Of a stretch of DNA of 64,000 bases, positions 1 to 8,618 are shown one piece after another. Made by a program: the position numbers and the translations under genes. The stretch is from Enhydrobacter sp. (lineage in GTDB: Bacteria > Pseudomonadota > Alphaproteobacteria > Reyranellales > Reyranellaceae), in NCBI GenBank assembly GCA_026126105.1, contig JAHCJV010000017.1, positions 17,154-81,153 on the forward strand. Reading direction: 5' to 3'. Numbering within the stretch: the stretch's first letter is position 1; each line of letters starts with the position of its first letter. The notes beneath the pieces were generated by a model, which worked only from the letters and a program-made list of their open reading frames with translations, did not search any database and had not been told where the DNA came from.

Positions 1-1
1 G

Positions 2-316
2 CACGAGCGCGCCGGCGCCGCTGTGGCCGCGGTACGCCGAGGCGAGGGGCCGCGCCTCATCGAATGCATGACCTACCGCTGGCGCGATCATGTCGGACCG
101 ACGGAGGATCGCGTGCACAGGTATCGGCCGGACAGCGAGCTTGACGCCAAGATCGCCGGCGACAGTCTCAGGATCGTGGGCGACTTGCTGCCGGGCGATC
201 TTCGCAAATCAATCGAGGTGGCCGAGGAGAAGCGGGTGGCCGACGCCATCGCCTTCGCCGAGGCCAGCACCTTCCCGGAAGACAAGGAAATCTACGACCA
301 TGTCTTCGCCAGCTGA
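2..316 (+). CDS. ThDP-dependent dehydrogenase E1 component, alpha subunit (3' part only)
   Basis: This is the last 104 residues of a two-subunit E1 enzyme; the start lies left of the window. E1 alpha subunits bind thiamine diphosphate and decarboxylate a 2-oxo acid. The visible part has the family's C-terminal signature: PRLIECMTYRWRDHVGPTED, in which the alpha chain contacts the beta chain and cofactor loop, followed by a helical tail with an EEKRVADAI stretch. The thiamine motif itself is off the window. The reading frame runs into the beta-subunit gene with a 17-base overlap, so the two are translated as a pair. No E2 or E3 gene is present here, and the genes downstream are sugar-nucleotide genes. 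The substrate is unknown. Confidence 0.85.
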   Translation, partial: HERAGAAVAAVRRGEGPRLIECMTYRWRDHVGPTEDRVHRYRPDSELDAKIAGDSLRIVGDLLPGDLRKSIEVAEEKRVADAIAFAEASTFPEDKEIYDHVFAS

Positions 317-1379
317 CGTGCTGCGGCCGGAGGGGCGCACCCTGACCTACGGCGAGGCGGTGTTCGAGGCGACGCGGTCCGAGATGGCCCGGGATCCCAA
401 TGTCTTCGTCATGGGCCAGGGCGTCGACGACGCGCGAGGCATGTTCGGCACGACTCTGGGCCTGCACAAGGAATTCGGGGCCGAGCGCAGCTTCGACGTG
501 CCGCTGGCGGAGGATGCCATGACTGGCATCGGCATCGGCGCCGCTCTGATGGGGATGCGGCCGATCCAGGTTCATCAGCGCATGGACTTCGCGCTGCTCT
601 GCATGAACCAGCTTGTGAACATGGCGGCCAAGATGAGCTACATGTTCTCCGGTGCCCACCGGGTTCCCTTGGTTGTACGCGCCATCATCGGCCGGAGCTG
701 GGGGCAGGGCGCCCAGCACAGCCAGGCCTTTCATTCATATTTCATGCACATTCCCGGACTGCGGGTCGTGGCGCCGACCACGCCGCACGACGCCAAGGGA
801 TGTCTTATCGCCGCAATCCGCGACGACAACCCGGTGGTCATGATCGAGCACCGCATGCTGCATAACGTGCGCGGCGTAGTGCCCGAGGAAAGCTACGAGA
901 TCCCCTACGGCAAGGCCCGCATCCTGAGCCCTGGCAAGGATATTACGATCGTCGGCATCAGCCACATGGCGCTGGAATGCGTCCGGGCGAAGCATCTGCT
1001 CGAAGCGGCCGGCATCGACGCCGAAGTGATCGATCCGGTGTCGCTGTCGCCGCTCGACATCGAGACGATTGCGGGCTCCGTCGAACGGACCGGTCGGCTG
1101 CTGGTGGTCGACACCGGCTGGCTGAGCTGCGGTGCCTCGTCGGAGATTCTGGCCGAGGTGTTCGAGCGGATCGGCCAGCACCGGCCCTTCGTCGCCCGCC
1201 GGCTTGGCTACCTGCCGACACCGTGTCCAACGACCAGGAACCTCGAGAACCTGTACTACCCGTCACCGCAGTCGATCGCCGACGCCACCTACCGGCTAGT
1301 CCGAGGCGCCGACGCGGCGGCTTGGCAGCCAGGCACTGTGGACAGCCGTGAAGTCGCGGAATTCCGCGGCCCGTTCTAA
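300..1379 (+). CDS. ThDP-dependent dehydrogenase E1 component, beta subunit (transketolase-like)
   Basis: A 359-residue E1 beta subunit of normal length for the pyruvate/acetoin/branched-chain E1 family. The N-terminal pyrimidine-binding domain has PLAEDAMTGIGIGAAL with the conserved Glu that activates the thiamine ring, and the GQGAQHSQ loop followed by HIPGLRVV. The C-terminal domain (from about residue 210) carries DITIVGISHMA and EVIDPVSLSPLD, typical of transketolase C-terminal domains. The ATG at 300 is chosen because homology starts there and it overlaps the alpha gene. Partner enzymes for a full dehydrogenase complex are missing, and a DegT-type sugar enzyme starts 25 bases downstream. 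A carboligase or acyl-transfer role in making a branched sugar is possible but is only inference. Confidence 0.88.
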   Translation: MSSPADVLRPEGRTLTYGEAVFEATRSEMARDPNVFVMGQGVDDARGMFGTTLGLHKEFGAERSFDVPLAEDAMTGIGIGAALMGMRPIQVHQRMDFALLCMNQLVNMAAKMSYMFSGAHRVPLVVRAIIGRSWGQGAQHSQAFHSYFMHIPGLRVVAPTTPHDAKGCLIAAIRDDNPVVMIEHRMLHNVRGVVPEESYEIPYGKARILSPGKDITIVGISHMALECVRAKHLLEAAGIDAEVIDPVSLSPLDIETIAGSVERTGRLLVVDTGWLSCGASSEILAEVFERIGQHRPFVARRLGYLPTPCPTTRNLENLYYPSPQSIADATYRLVRGADAAAWQPGTVDSREVAEFRGPF

Positions 1380-1404
1380 GCTCATTGAAACACCCGAGGA
1401 GTCG

Positions 1405-2691
1405 ATGGCCGACAAAGACGCGTTGCGCGCCGCGGTATTCAAGGCAGTCGAGGACTATTGCGCGGCCGATTTCGGCTACTCGTTCGACCCGAAGAACCCG
1501 ATCGTGCGCCTGCACGAGCCGACCTTCTCGGCCGGCGAGATCAACGCCGCGCTCGAGTGCCTGCTGTCGACCTATGTCACGATGGGCCCGAAGGTAAGGA
1601 AGTTCGAGGAGGTGTTCGCCTCGACCTTCGGCTGGACCGACGGCGTGATGAACAACTCGGGTTCATCGGCCAATCTGCTCGCCGTAGCGGCACTGGCTAA
1701 TCCCGCAACCGAGGACGGGCTCAGGCCGGGCGACGAGGTGATCGTGCCCGCACTGTCATGGTCGACGACGGTATGGCCGATCATCCAGTGCGGGCTGAAG
1801 CCGGTAATCGTCGATATCGATCCGGCGACCTTCAACATCGATCCCAACGAGATCGAGAAGGCGATTGGACCGAAGACCCGCGCCGTCATGATCGTGCCGG
1901 TCTATGGCAATCCCTGTGCGATGGACGAGATCGGCGACATCTGCAAGCGCCGCAACCTGATTCTGATCGAGGACTGCTGCGAGGCGCTTGGCGCCTACTA
2001 CGACGGCAAGGCTGTCGGCAAGTTTGGCCGGGTTGGCACCTTCAGCTTCTATTTTTCGCACCACCTGACCACGCTCGAGGGCGGCATTACCGTCACCGAC
2101 GATTTCGAGCTCGCCGAGCTGATGCGCATCCTGCGTGCCCACGGCTGGGTGCGCGAGGTCAAGGACCGAGACCGGTGGCTGAAGAAGCATCCCGAGTTCG
2201 ATCCGAAATTCCTGTTCGTGAACGTGGGCTACAACCTGCGTCCAATGGAGCTCAGCGGCGCGATGGGATTGGTGCAACTACCCAAACTCGCGGATTTCGT
2301 CGATATCCGCCGCGCTAATTCGGCCTGGTTTCGGCGCGAACTTGCCCAGTACGGTGACTTCTTCGACTTTCAGGAAGAGCAGCCCAAAGGCAGGCACTCT
2401 TGGTTCGGCTTTCCAATCCGCGTGAAGGCGAACGCAGGTTTCAAGGTGACTGAACTCACCAAGGCGTTGAACGCCGAGAATGTCGAGACCCGGCCGATCA
2501 TTGCAGGCAACATCGCCCGGCAGCCGGCGCTCGCGCTGTATGAGCACCGCGTGGTCGGCGACATGAAGCATTCCAACGCCGTCATGGACGGCGCTTTCTC
2601 GTTCGGCAATCATCAGGATGTCGATTCGGGCGCGCGGCAGTATGTCGCCGAGCAGGTTCGCGCGTTCCTGCGCTCGCGCGCGCTGATCTGA
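1405..2691 (+). CDS. DegT/RfbH/ColD-like PLP (PMP)-dependent sugar enzyme, probable 3-dehydratase
   Basis: A 428-residue protein of the DegT/DnrJ/EryC1/StrS fold. Motifs are NNSGSSANLLA (cofactor phosphate region, about 83-93), LIEDCCEALGA with Asp190 for the pyridine nitrogen, and SFYFSHHLTTLEGG. In aminotransferases the last motif has the Schiff-base lysine; here that position is His219, followed by His220. The same Lys-to-His change defines ColD and the RfbH/E1 3-dehydratases, so removal of the 3-hydroxyl of a 4-keto-6-deoxy NDP-sugar is more likely than amino transfer. The cysteine cluster that binds iron-sulfur in RfbH is not visible, which points to the ColD side. RPIIAGNIARQP near the C terminus also fits that group. 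The start at 1405 follows a CGAGGAG ribosome-binding site. It overlaps the next gene by one base. Confidence 0.82.
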   Translation: MADKDALRAAVFKAVEDYCAADFGYSFDPKNPIVRLHEPTFSAGEINAALECLLSTYVTMGPKVRKFEEVFASTFGWTDGVMNNSGSSANLLAVAALANPATEDGLRPGDEVIVPALSWSTTVWPIIQCGLKPVIVDIDPATFNIDPNEIEKAIGPKTRAVMIVPVYGNPCAMDEIGDICKRRNLILIEDCCEALGAYYDGKAVGKFGRVGTFSFYFSHHLTTLEGGITVTDDFELAELMRILRAHGWVREVKDRDRWLKKHPEFDPKFLFVNVGYNLRPMELSGAMGLVQLPKLADFVDIRRANSAWFRRELAQYGDFFDFQEEQPKGRHSWFGFPIRVKANAGFKVTELTKALNAENVETRPIIAGNIARQPALALYEHRVVGDMKHSNAVMDGAFSFGNHQDVDSGARQYVAEQVRAFLRSRALI

Positions 2692-3704
2692 TGATCATCA
2701 CCCGGACGCCGCTGCGAATCTCGTTCTTCGGGGGCGGGACTGACTATCCGCCCTGGTTCCGCGAAAACGGCGGCGCCGTGCTCGCGACCACAATTGACAA
2801 ATATACCTATTTGCATTGCCGTTATCTGCCGCCGTTCTTCGACTTCAAGAGCCGAATCGTCTGGTCGAGGATCGAGCAGATTCAGAAGCCGGCCGAAATT
2901 GCCCATCCCGCAATCCGCGGCGTGCTGGAGTGGCTGAAGATCGACGATGGCGTCGAGATCCATCATCACGGGGACCTACCGGCGCGGACCGGGCTCGGCT
3001 CGAGCTCTTCGTTCACCGTCGGTCTACTGCATGCTCTGTACGCATTGCGCGGCCAGCTGGTGTCCAAACGTGATCTGGCGGAGCAGGCGATCTACGTCGA
3101 ACAGCAGGTACTGCAGGAAAATGTCGGCGTGCAGGACCAGATCCAGGCTGCTTTCGGCGGCTTCAATCGCGTCGATATCCACACAGACGGATCGTTCCAG
3201 GTCGCGCCGCTGGTTGTGCGGCCGGCACGCCTCGACGAGTTGCAGAGCCACCTGCTGCTCGTCTATACGGGGCTCTCGCGCCATGCCTCCGAGATCGCCG
3301 CCGAGCAGGTCTCCTCGATCCCCGACAAGAGCAGCGAGCTCCGAGCCATGCGCGCGCTGGTCGATGAGGCACAGGCGGTCCTCTGCTCCCGGCAGCCGCT
3401 GCTTGAGTTTGGTCGCCTGTTGCACGAGAGCTGGGAGCTGAAACGCACGCTCTCCAGCAAGATCGCGCCCGCCTTCGTCGGCGAGATTTACGAAGGCGCT
3501 CGCAAGGCGGGCGCCCTTGGCGGGAAGCTCCTGGGCGCAGGCGGCGGCGGCTTCATGCTGCTGTTCGTCGAGCCGACGCAGCGCAAGACGGTCATCGAGT
3601 CGCTCAAGGGGCTGCTGACGGTGCCCTTCCGGTTTGAGCGCTCCGGCACCCAGCTTGTGCTGTACGAAGCGGGTGGTCATAACGGCGAGCACTCAGCCGG
3701 CTGA
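2691..3704 (+). CDS. GHMP-family sugar kinase, HddA-like (heptose 7-phosphate kinase)
   Basis: A 337-residue GHMP kinase. It begins RTPLRISFFGGGTDYP, the N-terminal strand shared by HddA and fucokinase-type kinases, has the ATP loop GLGSSSSFTVG at 101-111, and ends with the GAGGGGFMLLF motif 3. HddA phosphorylates D-glycero-D-manno-heptose 7-phosphate at C1 on the way to GDP-heptose. The HddC-GmhB fusion at 9206-10402 would supply the following steps, which supports the assignment. Its ATG overlaps the stop of the DegT-like gene. Its last 12 bases overlap the end of a decayed gene on the other strand. Specificity for heptose over another hexose or heptose is inferred. Confidence 0.82.
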   Translation: MIITRTPLRISFFGGGTDYPPWFRENGGAVLATTIDKYTYLHCRYLPPFFDFKSRIVWSRIEQIQKPAEIAHPAIRGVLEWLKIDDGVEIHHHGDLPARTGLGSSSSFTVGLLHALYALRGQLVSKRDLAEQAIYVEQQVLQENVGVQDQIQAAFGGFNRVDIHTDGSFQVAPLVVRPARLDELQSHLLLVYTGLSRHASEIAAEQVSSIPDKSSELRAMRALVDEAQAVLCSRQPLLEFGRLLHESWELKRTLSSKIAPAFVGEIYEGARKAGALGGKLLGAGGGGFMLLFVEPTQRKTVIESLKGLLTVPFRFERSGTQLVLYEAGGHNGEHSAG

Positions 3705-4703
3705 CGTGCCTTCGTCCCAAGCCGTGTGGCAGAGCAGGGGAGTCTGGAGCCGCTGGTCGCCCAGCCCCCAATAATTCGTCCTGAGACGGCCGGTACGGCA
3801 CACCCTCTACCCACTGCCGTGCCGAGACCACGAAGTTGCGTTCGATCGAGGCTGCGGTAATCGATCCGACGCGCCGACCTTTGCGCTTGGGGTAATCCAG
3901 CTTGCTGCGCAGCCAGTGCGCGCCGCGCGCACTGCCCGCTTCAGCAGGTAACGGTCGAGCCGTTCCTGCCACGGCTGCCATGGCTGCTGGACGCGGGCGG
4001 CGTTCATGTTCGAATGAGCCGGCTTGTAGACGCAGCACGATTCGGGCCGGCGGCGCTCGGCGGCACCGAGCGCCGCGGCGGCGTGCAGCACCAGTGAATC
4101 GCTATCGAGCGCGAGCACGTGGGGTCACGCGGATAGCCGTGCAACGTCTTCCAGTGGTGCGCCGCCATCAACGTGAAGTCGCCGCACGCATTTGTGTGGA
4201 ACTCGCGCAGGCCCCATTCCGGCACTTGATGGATCCCTCCATGGATGTTGCCCGGTAGCGTCGCGAACTTCTCCGGCAGCACCTCGTCCGGAAGGTCCCA
4301 CATGGAAGGGTCGTCGATGAAGGCGACGTGCCGGTCGACGCGGTAGATCGTGTCCGTCCGCAGATCGCGAACTGCGTTCTTCTCGATGACTTCCTGGGAG
4401 TAGAAAGTATCGCTCGATTTGTCGACGATGAACTCGCCGCGCGCGCTGTAGGCCGACATTGGCCGCCTCGGTGACGTGACTTCCGACCTCGTTTGCGCGG
4501 AGGAAGTGCCTGTGCGCATCTATCAGCAGAGGGGCGTTCTTCGGCGGATTCCACACGGAAATGATGATTTCAGAGGCTACACCGGCGCGCTCGAGCTGAT
4601 GTGCAAGGCACCGACCGCCCCGTCCTACCCGGCGTGCATAGTCGGCCGTATACCCATCTTTCCGTCCGTAGGTTGCGAAACTAATGTAAGGCTACATACC
4701 CAT
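3693..4703 (-). pseudogene. Decayed glycosyltransferase-like gene (five frame-shifted blocks)
   Basis: No intact gene occupies 3705-4883, but the minus strand carries one continuous protein broken over three frames. Block 1 (about 4688-4455) reads YISFATYGRKDGYTADY, then SEIIISVWNPPKNAPLLI and EAANVGLQRA. Block 2 (about 4450-4125) reads ARGEFIVDKSSDTFYSQEVI and FHTNACGDFTLMAAHHW. Block 3 (about 4118-3930) reads VLALDSDSLVLHAAAALGA and VYKPAHSNMNAARVQQ. Block 4 (about 3925-3797) reads LRSKLDYPKRKGRRVGS. Block 5 (about 3793-3693) reads LRTNYWGLGDQRLQTPL and ends at a TGA at 3693-3695. A TAG at 4692-4694 separates a possible ATG at 4701-4703 from block 1. The WNPP and LDSDS elements suggest a family-2-like glycosyltransferase. 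At least four frameshifts make function very unlikely unless the sequence has errors. Confidence 0.8.
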
Positions 4704-4883
4704 GTTCTCTCGCGACATGATTCCGCGGGCGAGCCGCACTGGTGCTGCGCTCGCCTGGCGTCGGGCGATATATGGACGCGCTCACACGGTGGCAAGCCGG
4801 GCGCAGAAGCCGCTGGCCGCGGTTAACACCCAAGTCCCAAAGCAGTTGCCTTGCCGCCTTCGCGCGACTAGGAACGCCCCCAG

Positions 4884-5852
4884 ATGAACTATCGCGCGCT
4901 CGGCCAGACGGGCTTTCGTGTCTCCGAAATCGGATTCGGCGCCTGGGGAATCGGCGGCCGCACGGTCGGGCACACGTCGTACGGCGAGACCGATGATGCG
5001 ACATCGCTTGCCGCCCTCTCGCACGCGCTCGACTGCGGTATCACCTTCTTCGATACGTCGAGCGCCTATGGCGAGGGCCACAGCGAGACACTGATCGGGG
5101 AGGCATTCTCCGGGAGCAAACGCGAGAAAGTCGTAATCGCCACGAAAGCCGGATACGACTCATGGGATCGTGCGCCGGACTTCTCCGCGAAGGCGATCGA
5201 AGCCTCTGCGGACCGAAGTCTGAAGAGGTTGCGATCCGACTATGTAGATCTTCTGCAGTTGCACAATCCGCCTGCCGAGGCGCTCCGGGACAGCGGCTTG
5301 CGCGAAACACTCGAGCGACTTGCGGCAGCAGGCAAGGTCCGCGCCTGGGGTGTCTCGGCCAAGAGCCCGGCGGAGGCGATGGAAGCTCTCGTGGAGTTCG
5401 GTGCACCGGTCGTGCAGGCCAACTTCAACATGATGGATGTCCGGATCGTCGAAAGCGGCTTGCTGCAAGAGGTCGAGCGGCGAGGGGCCGGCTTCATCGG
5501 CCGAACACCGCTCTGCTTCGGATTCCTTTCCGGAGCGATTGGGCACGACACCATCTTCCCGCCCGGAGATCATCGCCTTGGATGGTCGCGCGCACAGCTC
5601 GGCAACTGGATCGACGGTGCGCGTGACCTCCTATCCACGGTGGGCGCTCAGCCGGGACGGGAGGGAGTCGAAAGCGCATTGCGCTTCTGCCTGGCCTTTG
5701 GCGGCGTTTCGACAATTATTCCAGGAATTTTGACCGCGGCCGAAGCCGAGGTGAATGCTGGCGTGAGCCGCTTGGGACCATTGTCCGCAACCACGGTGAC
5801 GCAGGTGCTGGCCATAAATCGGACCCGCCAGTTCTTCGTGCGGCCCTCCTAG
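4884..5852 (+). CDS. Aldo/keto reductase family protein
   Basis: A 322-residue NAD(P)H-dependent aldo/keto reductase of ordinary length. The catalytic tetrad is visible: Asp57 in FFDTSSAYG, Tyr62 in the same motif, Lys88 in VIATKAG and His127 in LLQLHNPP. The N-terminal MNYRALGQTGFRVSEIGFGAW is the usual first strand of this group. The gene stands alone in the plus direction between the decayed transferase and the radical SAM gene. In this setting it could reduce a keto-sugar intermediate, but its substrate cannot be read from the sequence. Confidence 0.88.
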   Translation: MNYRALGQTGFRVSEIGFGAWGIGGRTVGHTSYGETDDATSLAALSHALDCGITFFDTSSAYGEGHSETLIGEAFSGSKREKVVIATKAGYDSWDRAPDFSAKAIEASADRSLKRLRSDYVDLLQLHNPPAEALRDSGLRETLERLAAAGKVRAWGVSAKSPAEAMEALVEFGAPVVQANFNMMDVRIVESGLLQEVERRGAGFIGRTPLCFGFLSGAIGHDTIFPPGDHRLGWSRAQLGNWIDGARDLLSTVGAQPGREGVESALRFCLAFGGVSTIIPGILTAAEAEVNAGVSRLGPLSATTVTQVLAINRTRQFFVRPS

Positions 5853-5958
5853 CGGCCCGGGCCAAGGCTTCGTCGCTTGCAACGCAGAGTGCGCGCCTCT
5901 ATGTCTGCGAGCTGCGGCGAGCTCAGCTTTTTTGCATGGAATCTGAGGAAACATTCGT

Positions 5959-7956
5959 ATGATCAGTGATCGCGCAGGTCCGATCAGGATCGGTCTCGTC
6001 CAGATCAACAATTCTTTCTCTGGGCAAAATTATTTGCCATACTCCATCGCGCTGCTGCAGACTTACGTGCAGAAATTCGCGGCGGATCCCAGACTCTACG
6101 AATTCCTGACGCCGCTTTACAAGCGGGTACGCATTGCCGACGCCGTGGACGCGCTGAAGGAGGCCGACCTGGTCGGCTTTTCGTCCTATGTCTGGAACGG
6201 TCGCATTTCGCTAGAGATTGCCCGCCGTCTGAAGGTGCTCAAGCCCGAAATGGTCATCGTTTTCGGGGGCCCCCACGTACCAGACCAGCCGGAGGTCTTC
6301 CTTCGGGCGAATCCACAGATCGACGTCGCGGTTCACAATGAAGGCGAGCGCACTTTTTTGAAGTTGTTGGAAAGCTGGCAAGACCGTGACGCGTGGGCAG
6401 ACCTGCCAGGTACCAGCATGGTCAGGGCCGACGGTTCGTTCGTCCGCAACCCCAATATCGATCGGGTGCGCGATCTCGACGAAATTCCGTCACCGTTCCT
6501 CGAGGGTGCCTTCGACTCGATCATGGCCGCCAATCCGGACGAAAGTTGGATCGGTCTTTGGGAAACGAACCGTGGGTGTCCGTTCCGCTGCACTTTCTGC
6601 GACTGGGGCTCCGCCACGGCCGCCAAGGTCACCAAGTTCGGAGAGGAGAGGTTGTTTCGCGAGATCGACTGGTTCGCCCAGAGAAAGATCGAGTACATTT
6701 TCTGCTGCGATGCCAACTTCGGCATCCAGAAACGTGACGTCGACATCGCCAATTACGTCGCCGACATCAAGAAGGCCACCGGCTATCCTGTTGCCCTGTC
6801 GGTGCAGAATACCAAGAACGCCACTGAGCGCGCCTACCTAACTCAGAAGATCCTGTCGGACGCCGGCCTGAACAAGGGGGTGGCCCTGTCGATGCAGAGC
6901 GTCGACATGAGTACGCTCGAGGCGATCAAGCGCGATAACATCTCGCTCGGCACCTACATGGAGCTGCAGCGCCGTTTCACCAAGGACAAAGTCGAAACCT
7001 ATTCCGACTTGATACTCGGGCTACCCGGCGAGACCTATGAATCGTTCGTCAAGGGCGTCGATCAGCTCATGGAGAACGGCCAGCACAACCGCATCCAGTT
7101 CAACAATCTCTCGATCCTGCCCAATGCCGAGATGGGAAATCCAGCCTACCAAGCCAAATACGGTATGGTGACGGTCGAATCGAAGATCATCAATATCCAC
7201 GGGGAGCGGATCGAACTCGACGACGACGTGCCGGAGGTCCAGGACCTCGTCATCGCCACCGCCGCCATGCCGCTGGCCGACTGGCGCCGCACCCGAATCT
7301 TCTGCTGGATGACGGCGCTGCTGCACTTCGACAAGCTGTTCCAGATTCCTCTGATCCTGGCGCATGGCATCTCGGGCATCTCCTATCGCGACATGATCGA
7401 GGCTTTCATGGCTGCGGACCCGGAGCGTTTCCCGGTGATCTCCGGCATAAACGCCTTCTTCGAAAGCGAGGCGAGGTCGATCCAGCAGGGCGGCTCGGAG
7501 TACGTCTTTTCCAGGGAGTATCTGAACATCTATTGGCCGGCCGATGAGTATATTTTCGTCAAGCTGACCGCCGAGGGCACGTTCGACGCCTTCTATGCCG
7601 AGGCCGGCAAGCTGCTGTTGGAGACACTGGCCGCACGTCACGGCTCGCTGCCGATGGAGGTGATCGATGAGGCGGTGCGGCTGAACCACGCCCTGGTCAA
7701 TCAGCCATTCGCCACCGAAAATCGCGTTCTTGAGTTGCGTTATGATCTGCTTGGCTATTGGCACGCGGTGCGCAACGGCGAACATGCTCAGTTGCGTGAA
7801 GCGCCGCTCCTGGTCGAGATCGACCGCCTCGGCAAGCGTTACGACGATTTTCAGAAGTGGTGCCGCGAGATCGTATGGTGGGGCAACAAGAAGGGTGCCT
7901 ATCTCTATTCGCCGACAGCCCGAGAGATCACCCCGGAGCTCGCCGGCCACTACTGA
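5959..7956 (+). CDS. Cobalamin-binding-domain radical SAM enzyme
   Basis: A 665-residue protein with an N-terminal B12-binding-like Rossmann domain (about 1-140: DLVGFSSYVWNGRIS, VIVFGGPHVPDQPEVF, HNEGERTF) and a radical SAM domain from about 195. The cluster-binding motif is Cys207-x3-Cys211-x2-Cys214 in RGCPFRCTFCDWGSA. Later elements include SVQNTKN and DLILGLPGETYESF. The C-terminal 200 residues are helical with no motif I recognise. Such enzymes perform radical methylation or rearrangement. Its position in the polysaccharide locus suggests modification of a sugar or lipid carrier, but this is inference. The start at 5959 follows a GAGGAAA-type ribosome-binding site. Confidence 0.88.
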   Translation: MISDRAGPIRIGLVQINNSFSGQNYLPYSIALLQTYVQKFAADPRLYEFLTPLYKRVRIADAVDALKEADLVGFSSYVWNGRISLEIARRLKVLKPEMVIVFGGPHVPDQPEVFLRANPQIDVAVHNEGERTFLKLLESWQDRDAWADLPGTSMVRADGSFVRNPNIDRVRDLDEIPSPFLEGAFDSIMAANPDESWIGLWETNRGCPFRCTFCDWGSATAAKVTKFGEERLFREIDWFAQRKIEYIFCCDANFGIQKRDVDIANYVADIKKATGYPVALSVQNTKNATERAYLTQKILSDAGLNKGVALSMQSVDMSTLEAIKRDNISLGTYMELQRRFTKDKVETYSDLILGLPGETYESFVKGVDQLMENGQHNRIQFNNLSILPNAEMGNPAYQAKYGMVTVESKIINIHGERIELDDDVPEVQDLVIATAAMPLADWRRTRIFCWMTALLHFDKLFQIPLILAHGISGISYRDMIEAFMAADPERFPVISGINAFFESEARSIQQGGSEYVFSREYLNIYWPADEYIFVKLTAEGTFDAFYAEAGKLLLETLAARHGSLPMEVIDEAVRLNHALVNQPFATENRVLELRYDLLGYWHAVRNGEHAQLREAPLLVEIDRLGKRYDDFQKWCREIVWWGNKKGAYLYSPTAREITPELAGHY

Positions 7957-7970
7957 CCCGCTCGATTATC

Positions 7971-8618
7971 GTGTTACAGTGCCAACGAGCGCTCGGGGGG
8001 CTCCGGCGATTGGTACATTTGCGAGGAAGTGCGATTTTGGCGTTTTGCGCCCTTCTGGCCGGCTGTGCCTCCATCTTTGAAGGTACCTCCCAGCAAATTT
8101 CCGTTCGCACGACGCCCCCGGATGCGCGCTGTACGTTCTGGCGGAACGGCAGTCTGATTGCTGATATTGCGTCCACGCCGGGCACGGTGACGGTCGAGAA
8201 GACCAAAATTGACCTGTTCGTCGTCTGCGATAAGCCGGGCTATGCGAGCGCCACCTACGTCAACCGATCCGGTCTCGCCGTAGCGACATATGCCAACATA
8301 CTGACGCTCGGACTCGCCTGGGCCGTCGACTCCAGTCGAGGCGCCGACAACAAGTACGAAGGAGAGATCGATCTCTCGCTGGCTCCCAACGGAATGACCG
8401 TGCCGATTCCTGCGGCTCCTCCGCCAACGGTCGCCGTGCCTGTCCCGACCGCGCCGCCGCCCGCTCGCCAGAGGACAGGCGGGCCGCCACAGCTGCCGCC
8501 CGCGGCCGTCCCCACAGCGGCTCCGGCCTCGCCCCAGGTCGAATGCGCGTCTTCGGATGGATCGCGCATCCGAATGACCGGAACTGCCTGTCCTGCCGGC
8601 TGGACGCGTGTACGATGA
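7971..8618 (+). CDS. Lipoprotein with PEGA-like domain and Pro/Ala-rich tail, unknown function
   Basis: A predicted lipoprotein of about 215 residues. The signal region ILAFCALLAGC ends in a lipobox, so processing would leave a lipidated Cys followed by ASIFEGTSQQISVRTTPPDA. The mature protein has a short beta-rich domain resembling PEGA/surface-anchor modules (TPPDARCTFWRNG), a hydrophobic stretch (VATYANILTLGLAWAV), then a Pro/Ala-rich linker and a C-terminal ECASSDGSRIRMTG...CPAGW segment. The start is uncertain: GTG at 7971, or TTG at 8010 with a G-rich sequence upstream, which would leave a tighter 18-residue signal peptide. Its stop overlaps the next gene's ATG. Confidence 0.7.
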   Translation: MLQCQRALGGLRRLVHLRGSAILAFCALLAGCASIFEGTSQQISVRTTPPDARCTFWRNGSLIADIASTPGTVTVEKTKIDLFVVCDKPGYASATYVNRSGLAVATYANILTLGLAWAVDSSRGADNKYEGEIDLSLAPNGMTVPIPAAPPPTVAVPVPTAPPPARQRTGGPPQLPPAAVPTAAPASPQVECASSDGSRIRMTGTACPAGWTRVR

